A stretch of DNA of 64,000 nucleotides from assembly GCA_037447655.1 (NCBI GenBank), contig JBBHKE010003104.1, positions 380,107-444,106 on the forward strand, read 5' to 3'. This DNA comes from Zygnema cylindricum (lineage: Eukaryota; Streptophyta; Zygnematophyceae; Zygnematales; Zygnemataceae). Below, in pieces: positions 56,998-64,000 of this stretch (its first letter is position 1; each line of letters opens with the position of its first letter). The notes beneath the pieces were generated by a model that had not been told where the DNA came from, did not search any database, and saw nothing but the letters and a program-made list of their open reading frames with translations. The position numbers and the translations under genes are program-made.

Positions 56998-58708
56998 CAT
57001 TTTTAAGAAAACAAGTTGATGTGAAGCATGGTTACGGACAAAGTAATGCTGGGATATGCATCGGGTAAGTCGGTTGGGCGCCAAAATCGGGTTCCAAACC
57101 GATTCCGGAGTATGTATTGCTAGGGTCTAGTACTGTACGGATGATGATTCGTTTAGATGTATGCTGGTTTGGTACTGTACTGTTCTAGTAGTTATTTGTT
57201 GAAGTACTCAGCGTCCAGGTGAGTGTCAGAGGTGTCTTCCCGGCCGGCATGTTTTCGCACGTGCCATTTTCCATGGCTTTGCTTATGTTTGTCAGGTTAC
57301 ACTTTTTATCGTCAAACTTTGACAAAAAGACGAGAAATGAGAGAAAAAAAACATGTAGAAGAAAAACTTTAAGGAAGTGGTTAATATGTTGATATTGGCC
57401 GCATGTTTTTACTTTGTTTATGTGAATGCTTCCGCTGGTGTGAGTGAATCTTGGTGTCTTGCTGTGTTGGAAAGATCCTACCGACTAATACTTCACTATG
57501 ATAGCTTTGTTAGAGTCCACATTGTGAATGAAGACAACATAAGTAAATAATTAAATGTATACAAATAAATAAGAACAAATAAATAAGCAAAATGGTCAAT
57601 TCTCAAAATTGTTAAATTTTGTCATTGTGACTAAATTGTGCTCTGTTTTGGTTTTTATTTGTAAATTTTTGTTCATTTTGAATGAGAATCTTATCATTTT
57701 AGTTTTATTTGTAAATGAGCACATTTCAAGTGAGATCTTGTCATTAATTTAATAATTTTGGTATAATAAAGTTATGTACACTACAAAAGTTACAAATTTG
57801 GATTAAAAAAATTGGTTGAATTTCTAAATCGATCCATATTTCTATAAACTAGAATATAGCCGGTCCTTGCGCAGAACTCCCAAATTTCGGAAAGTAAATT
57901 GAAACGTTTTGAACAAATTGTGCAAAGACATTATTAAACTTGACATGTTGTGTAAAAATAATCAAACACCCTTATTAGAATTGCCAAAACAAATGTCCTT
58001 TCCACATTAATATAAGTGTAATTTGTGGTCACACATAACGCCCAACTGGTGCCAATCATCTCATTTTTTTATTATTATTATTCTATGATTTTCTAATATC
58101 TAATGAATGATCATCCAAGTCAATATTTTCTATGTATTAACGATCCTTTGCATATCTTGTGACGAAGTTCACGATGCAATGCTTGATAATCTACAACAAT
58201 TTACGGCTCTTCCTCTTAAGAGACGCCAAAAAGCCAAAAATGAGTACGGGTGTTATGGGAACATTTAAATAATAAGAGCCAATATAGCACGAAAGCAATC
58301 GTTAAATTTTTTCCTCATTCGGTTCATTTTTTTGATATACAAAAGGAGAAAACGCCAATCGTACGAAATAATTTTAGATCGTGATTCTCCACAACGGTAC
58401 AACGTTCTTATTAATAAGTCTAGACACAAATATAGTGTGGACTGAAAGCAGTAAAGTTTACATAATTGGTTGTGGGTACACATGTAATGAAATTTTTGTA
58501 GCCTCTATATCAATATCCGAACTAATTTTTGTAGTCACACTCATTTTACATTTCCGCCCTAAGTTTTTGTCCATTCTATTTTTCGATATTCATGGTAATT
58601 CTCGCATAAGTTATATGTTATTTCTAAAAATTACAGCTGTCCACACTATTGTAGTTACTACAATAAGAAATTAGCTTTAATCACGCAGATTATTGTATTT
58701 CGGAAAAT
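56998..58708. other. Downstream non-coding stretch
   Basis: Presumed 3' untranslated and intergenic sequence. AATAAA-like words occur near 57545-57590. No other gene is supported. Confidence 0.35.
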
Positions 58709-59253
58709 TACACCGTAAATCGCTATTAGTGTTTATAACACTAATTCAGCGCCCCTAAACTTTGACCCTCAAACCTAAAATAGAATGAATTATTCTATTT
58801 TTTCCTTTACGCCGATATAGGTACGGTTTATTAGTGTTAATTACTCTAATTTCGACTAATTTTATATAGTTTAGTGTACGAATAGGTGAGTCCGTACTAG
58901 TAATGCACGTAACTTCACGCAGACGTACATAAAGAGTGTCAGATAGAGGCGTCGACACGTGAAAGTGAGTGGAGCTGACAAGGGAAAGCACACTCAGATT
59001 TAAATATTTTATTCATATTAATTAAGATGGGAAAAAATTGCGCGAACCTGTTCTCACATGTTAAAACGTCAACGATGTGAACACACGCTACAACGGCTAC
59101 ACTTATGAGAATGTGGATCCAAATTAGTGTTAGATGAATAAATTAGCATTGATATTTTGTTGGCATTTGCCCTGTTAACCGAAAATAGAGTTGACAACTT
59201 TGTTTGTTTAATTACACTAACAATTTCTTACACTAATAGCGATTCACGGTGTA
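58709..59253. mobile_element. MITE of the TACACCG family
   Basis: It runs from TACACCGTAAATCGCTATTA at 58709 to the complementary CTAATAGCGATTCACGGTGT ending 59253. Size and inner words match the copies at 16796 and 44637. Confidence 0.65.
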
Positions 59254-59636
59254 CTGTAGTTACATGGACAACAAAACAAGACAGGCTTTTTTTACATGGA
59301 ACTCTGCAGTGCATGCGCAATTCAGTTCTGCGTTGCTGGATTCGTGACCGAAATGAGGAAATGCATTATATATTTATATCCTTCCGCTGCATGACCTCTC
59401 CACAAGTCGATTTCCGGGACATTTTCTGAGAGAAAAAAATAAAATAAAAAAAACATATATATATATATATATATATGTTGGTTTTGGTTTTAAGGCTTCC
59501 ACTTTCATTAGGGGAGTTTTGCATCTTACAGCGTTTAGAAAGCCCATTATCCGTCTATTGGTTTTTACAACAATCCAGTCCAATTGTTGCCTGAGATTGT
59601 CTTTCGATCCAGTATCATCAATTGCCTCTCTTTCTA

Positions 59637-60028
59637 TGGCACCTCAAAAACGACGGGCATCACGGTCTCCTTCCGCGTCATCTCCTACACGTTCCGAACT
59701 ATGTCACTCTTTCTTAGAGTCCTCTCACCCTCTTGTGTCAACTCCTCAATTGACCGTTGCCACCCCTTACCTCAACCCTCTCCCCTGCCCTCTGACACCA
59801 ACGCTCACACCAACCTCATTCCTCCTCCTCAACATGTGGTGCACAATCCCCTCTCTTCATCTACACCAGGTTATTGTCCCCCTCATCCAATACTTTGTCT
59901 TTGGCCCCCATCCCAAACTCTCCCGTTCCCCAACCACAATTAGTGACATGTTCAACAACTCCTCTAGCCCCTCCCACGTTGGTTCCACAAGCCAAGCCAA
60001 CCCCTCCACCCCATCATCCTCCCTTGAC
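59637..60028 (+). pseudogene. Retroelement ORF start fused to peroxiredoxin sequence
   Basis: The frame opens MAPQKRRASRSPSASSP, nearly the same as at 22669, and continues as a Ser/Pro/Thr-rich stretch of about 125 codons. Without a stop it runs directly into peroxiredoxin codons at about 60026. I see no AG acceptor at the junction, so this looks like a DNA-level fusion rather than splicing. Confidence 0.55.
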
Positions 60029-60723
60029 TTCAACTACCCTCTTGTGTCTGATATTAAGAAGACCATCAGTGAAGCCTACAATGTGCTTATCGCTGATGAG
60101 GTACGTCTTGAAAAATACTATAGCCCCTTTGATTCGATTATTTTCAACTATAATGGAAATAATCATGTTCCCTTGTTGTCTTCAAAAACGGTTTGTGCTA
60201 TTGAAAGCACAGTTAAAATTGCGAAAAAAATGAAATGCTATATGTGGCCTCTCTGTTTTATATGTGTATTGTAGTTGGATAGCTGCATATAGTGTTTCCA
60301 ATTGTTTTTGGACATTTTGAATTATGATGAAAAGCGCAGTCATACAACTATACTTTTGCTTATCTATTTAAATTCTAAACTCTACATTCAAACTTTTCAG
60401 CTCCACAAGGTTTTGCACTCCCTTGTATCTGAAAAAATATTCCGTTTTTCATCTCACAAAACACATCTCATTTTGATTTTTTTACTCTTTTCAATTGCAA
60501 GTTATTGCACTCCTTGTATCTTGAAAAGGTACTTCATTGTGTACCTAATAAAACTCATCCTTTTTCCTCTCCCTCTCCCTCTCCTTCGTTTTATTCTTTT
60601 GAAATGCAGGGTATTGCACTCTGAGGTTTGTTCGTCATTGACAGGGACGGAATCATCCAGCACGCCACCATTAACAACTTAGCCATTGAACGAAGTGTAG
60701 ATGAGACTCTCCGAACTCTTCAG
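60026..60723 (+). pseudogene. Chloroplast-type 2-Cys peroxiredoxin, two exons
   Basis: Exon 60026-60100 encodes DFNYPLVSDIKKTISEAYNV and continues LIADE. After an intron with GT at 60101 and AG at 60608-60609, exon 60610-60723 encodes GIAL, a stop, [18 protein letters not shown] and [11 protein letters not shown]. These match the part of plastid 2-Cys peroxiredoxins between the peroxidatic and resolving cysteines; these enzymes reduce hydrogen peroxide using thioredoxin. The TGA at 60622-60624 replaces the usual Arg codon (CGA would be one change away). The FVCP exon with the catalytic cysteine and the exon with the resolving cysteine are not found. A dead, truncated copy is the simplest reading. 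Confidence 0.75.
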
Positions 60724-61387
60724 GTATACCTTCTTCTGAGTTTATTTCTTGTACTTCGACTGTTTTTCTTGTTTTTATGTCTGATTTATGTCTACATTTT
60801 ATTGCATATTTTGCCAAGGTATGTCAGACAACTTTTGGGAATTTAGGGTTTTCTAAGATTATTTATGGTTTTTTAGTATTCAGCTGGTTTTATGAGGATT
60901 TGTTTAGGGTTCCTTAAGGAGTTTCTAGGGTTTGAAAGTAGTTTGTGAAAACTGGCTGTAACCTGCATGCATCTAAATTATCTTTGATTGTGTTATTCTG
61001 TTGATATTTTTTCCACACACCATGCGATAGCTCCTTGTCCTATTTAGAATCCAAACGATAGTGTTTTTCCGAATTGGTGAATTGTACTTTCGATCGCGCT
61101 GAAAATCTGTTCTTTACCAATGTACCTAAATTTTGAGAGAGTGTTCATAACATAAAAATCTCTCTCTCTCTCTCTCTCACTCTCTCTCTCTCCTTTTCTC
61201 TTTCTAGTACACTCATTTTTTTATTTTTTCATTACTTACTTTTCTTCCTTTTCTCTTTTGTTTTCTTCCTTTGCTAGTATTGAAAATTGATTGGAAGAGG
61301 CCACACTTCATGCTGTCATTGGATGACGTAAGGTTTATGATTTGTCTATTTATACTGGAATCCCATTAATTGTTTTTATAACAATTA
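60724..61387. other. Intron-like stretch with CT microsatellite
   Basis: After the peroxiredoxin donor I see no further peroxiredoxin exon. A CT dinucleotide repeat occupies 61159-61196. Confidence 0.5.
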
Positions 61388-62220
61388 AGTTACGCGGATA
61401 CATGGGACGACCGATCTGAGGTGTGGAAACACGCAACAGAAAGATTATATAGAGGGGGAAATTATTCTTTCAAATGTAAGTATTGATTAGTTACTATGGT
61501 AGGGGGCGCAAAGGTCCTCACAGATCATCTAATTGGAGGCTCTCAACGACGACGTCCATGTGCTCAATTTACTATTGTGGTCTACTGTAATTTCAAATTG
61601 AAATTATTTAACAATTACTTCTATAAAAAAACCCATGATGAGTTGATTCTTACTGATGCAATTTCAGAAAATGAATAAGATGAGGACACGGTTGGAGGAA
61701 CGAATGAAGAGTGCTATGAAATGGAAGACTGGCCAGAAAACACCACCTTGAGCGATTTGAATTTTGGTTTCGTTAATGGTTCATCATTGAATGAAGAGGC
61801 TTTAGAGGAGGACGAGGATGACTTGGAGGAGATGGAGGGGGAGGAGCATCACCGTGATCTTTTTGATGGCCCTTATAATGCGCCTCCTCCTTTGGATGTT
61901 GGCTTTCATACAAAAGATGATTTCAATACTGTCAATCATTCCAGGACATCAATGAATGCAGGAACAAGCAACTTAGTCATGGAAGGTACACCAATTCTTC
62001 ATATATCTCTAAGCTTTTGATATAGCAATATGTTTATATGTTAATGTAATTTTTGTTTGTGGTTTCGTGAGTTTAACAAAAAAATAAATTGTGTAGGGGT
62101 TTCCTTTGGTTCATGTGCTTTGCCTTCAATGAAATCAAAGCACATAGAAAGTCCAATGTTCTTCTGTTGTTCTAGGAACGTGGATTTTGAATCACCTGCA
62201 AGTCTCGACAAAACCTTGAA
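61388..62220 (+). pseudogene. BED-finger / hAT-like protein fragment
   Basis: A frame from about 61388 reads DTWDDRSEVWKHATERLYRG, then FKCKY, a TGA at 61484-61486 where the second zinc cysteine would be, then GGAKVLTDHLIGGSQRRRPC. This follows the C-x2-C...H...C layout of BED fingers at the start of hAT transposases and their domesticated relatives. An acidic stretch follows at 61681-61986 (EEDEDDLEEMEGEEHH), then a segment bounded by AG at 62095 and GT at 62221. No DDE or dimerisation domain is seen before the repeat at 62360. Function unknown; probably a broken gene. Confidence 0.45.
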
Positions 62221-62360
62221 GGTATATTTTATTTGTATTGCTCTATAATTTTTGTCATTTTCATAATTTTTTAGTTTTACTACTTGGTGTTTTGGTTTGA
62301 CTGAAATTAAGGAGTTATACTTGGCATCCATTTTTTTTTTAAGTCTTAAACGAAATCGTT

Positions 62361-62750
62361 ACTTTAGATTGTGACGGATGTAGACGTGCGTGTAATTTGT
62401 GACGAATGTAGACAAATACAAAACTCGCGAGAATTTATGACCTTCACAAAATAGCGACGGTTGTAGACGTCTAGCTAGTTTTGACTTTGTAGATGTTTAG
62501 GGTTTGTGACATTTTGACGTCACGCTAAAATTATGCGTCGACGTCACAAAGTCTAAAACTTTCCGCCATGGTTTTCCGATTTTGTTTTTTTTTAATTTTC
62601 TCACTCTACTTGCTATCAAAATACGCCCAAAGATAGACAAAAGAAATAGTATTTAGAGATCTTCCATTTGATACCATTATTGGAGTTTTTCATTGCAAGA
62701 ACTGTGAGATATACACGGTAGTGGGAGAGGGAGAGAGAGAGGCGCTTTCA
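62361..62750. mobile_element. Second copy of the GTAGACGTC repeat element
   Basis: It matches 32470-32850 with GACGGTTGTAGACGTC, GTAGATGTTTAGGGTTT and CTTTCCGCCATGG in order. Its left part holds two more TGTGACGRATGTAGAC words. Confidence 0.6.
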
Positions 62751-62947
62751 CAAAACTTCGCTTTTGCGAAATGGCGTCCGTTGGTCAAGACCCCGTCCAC
62801 GGCCCCTGTACGGAAAAAAGCGCACGTAAAAGAGTCACGCACACGGTTGTAAACGTGCAGTGGGTTTTTTTTTGGTACTTCGCGCACAAAAATGTTCAAA
62901 AGCTTCCGACACGTGCGACAAAATCTGCCTATTCGCTCGCATCATGG

Positions 62948-63007
62948 AACTTTACATAAAATCACCTCGCGATAAAATAACCTCGCGAGGTGATTTTATG
63001 TAAAGTT
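62948..63007. repeat. Perfect 25-bp inverted repeat
   Basis: Arms 62948-62972 and 62983-63007 are exact complements around a 10-base loop (TAAAATAACC). The inner ends read CCTCGCGA/TCGCGAGG. Confidence 0.9.
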
Positions 63008-63139
63008 TAAACATGACCTAGAAGGACGCGAAAGTGGGTCGAAATGCGCTAGACGACAAACTACAGTGCGCCAGAGCCACAAACTGCAGTATATATAAAC
63101 TACTATAAAAATGAGAGAAGGAAATAACAAGAGTGATAG

Positions 63140-63245
63140 AGTGCAAAAATGAGAGAGGGGAGGGAGAGGGGGGGTAAAGGGTGAGGGAAGAAGGGAGGGA
63201 GGGAGGGTGAGAGGGAGGGAGGTTGAAGGGGAGAGTGAGAGAGTC
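63140..63245. repeat. Purine (GGGA) tract
   Basis: About 100 bp of G and A only with few exceptions, in GGGAGGGA and GAGA units. Confidence 0.8.
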
Positions 63246-63570
63246 AATTCAGTCTCGGCCTAGGTGTTGGTTGAGAAAATGGTAAGTGAGGATTAAAAAA
63301 TATATATATATATATTTATATATATGTTTGGAATATTTTGAAGTTAAATTTAGTATCTATAATATTTGAAAACATATATATTTTAGTAAGACCTTATGTT
63401 CCTGTCCCTCGTAAGATTTTGCTTTGTTTTTCGTTTTTGAGAATGGCAACTTTTTACATTGTTGTTGTTTCGTTGTTCGATAACAATTCTGATTAACTTT
63501 GCATAATAAACTACAAGAGATTCAAAATCATCAATCAATTGCTGGAAAACACCTACCAACTACTGTATTG

Positions 63571-63845
63571 CCAGGGACCGGTGGATCACAAGTGTCAAGT
63601 GTTACCAACCACTGCGTTGCCAGTTACTCGAGGATCAAGAGTCTTACCAGCCACTGTGTTGCCACTTACTGGAGGTTCCGCTGCGCTACCATCCAGTGGA
63701 GGATCAAGTGTTTTACCAACCAGTCTGCGCTACCATTCAGTGGAGGATCAAGTGTTTTACCAACCAGTTTATTGTCTCTCACTGGAGGATCAAGAGCTTT
63801 GCCATCCACAGGAGGATCAACAGGAGGATCAAATGTCTTACCAAC
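63571..63845 (+). repeat. Minisatellite with GGAGGATCAAGTGTTTTACC core
   Basis: Seven or so degenerate units of 30-50 bp built from ACTGGAGGATCAAG and TTACCAACCA. Two overlapping frames stay open across it, giving Gly/Ser/Leu/Pro repeats, but I see no start context, domain or conservation to call it a gene. Confidence 0.65.
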
Positions 63846-63875
63846 CTATGTGCTACATGTTAGGATATTGTATTG

Positions 63876-64000
63876 AGCACTCACTTAGCGACGAGATACT
63901 CTCGTAGCTAAAGTAGCGACGACTAGCGACAAAAGTAGTCTCGTCGCTAAATATTTGAAGTGACGTAGAAGTTAGCGACGAAGTAGTTTCGTCGCTGGAT
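63876..64000 (+). mobile_element. Possible CACTA-type transposon end
   Basis: From CACTCACTTAGCGACGAG onward the motif TAGCGACGA and its complement TCGTCGCTA recur at least seven times in both orientations within 120 bp. Such subterminal motif arrays behind a CACT- end are typical of plant CACTA/EnSpm elements. The other end is outside the window. Confidence 0.5.

Noticed and set aside
60409-60621. Three TTGCACTC segments as duplicated exon starts in the peroxiredoxin intron
   Set aside because: Only the last (60615) is followed by coding sequence; the others share about 15 bases and may be chance or old intron duplication.
63499-63907. Gly/Ser-rich repeat protein in two overlapping frames
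   Set aside because: Both frames come from the minisatellite; no promoter, intron borders or neighbouring domain supports a gene.

Overview
The window looks like nuclear DNA of a plant-lineage (streptophyte) eukaryote. It is AT-rich, the genes have GT-AG introns of several kilobases, and it holds fragments of a chloroplast-type 2-Cys peroxiredoxin, a glycerol kinase, a kinesin of kinesin-12 type and plant-like Ty1/copia elements. I cannot name the species. No rRNA, bacterial operon or CRISPR is visible. All coordinates and splice sites were read by eye.

Layout. 1-3960: remnants of several LTR elements (two gag fragments, two LTRs with conventional initiator-tRNA primer sites, one truncated LTR). 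3960-16563: Copia element A (minus), with the nearly intact Copia element B (plus, 9295-15639, target duplication CCAAA) inserted in its 5' LTR. 16796-18546: a MITE and plain sequence. 18547-20905: a solo LTR with a second solo LTR nested in it. 21790-24354: decayed non-LTR retrotransposon with tandem 5' monomers. 24304-31967: Copia element C (minus), interrupted by a solo LTR. 32-36 kb: inverted-repeat elements and the last exon of a glycerol kinase. 36.4-39.25 kb: decayed kinesin gene (minus). 39.8-43.5 kb: gag-only LTR element in partial tandem. 43.6-45.3 kb: tandem repeats and a MITE. 45791-56997: the one apparently functional host gene, a secreted O-fucosyltransferase-like protein spread over at least seven exons; one intron holds about 3 kb of CCCTCT-type microsatellite. 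59.5-60.7 kb: retroelement ORF fused to peroxiredoxin exons. 61.4-62.2 kb: BED/hAT-like gene fragment. 62.3-64 kb: repeats, a perfect 25-bp inverted repeat and a possible CACTA-type transposon end.

The main biological signal is the Copia family seen in A, B, C, three solo LTRs and a gag-only relative. Its primer-binding site matches the anticodon arm of initiator tRNA-Met (the half-tRNA priming known from Drosophila copia) rather than the tRNA 3' end. The gag reading frame starts inside the LTR and runs through that primer site. Every LTR of the main family, whole or partial, also carries an antisense tRNA-like cassette with A-box and B-box resemblance. Most other coding material is broken, so the region is transposon-dominated, with insertion order readable from nesting and target duplications.
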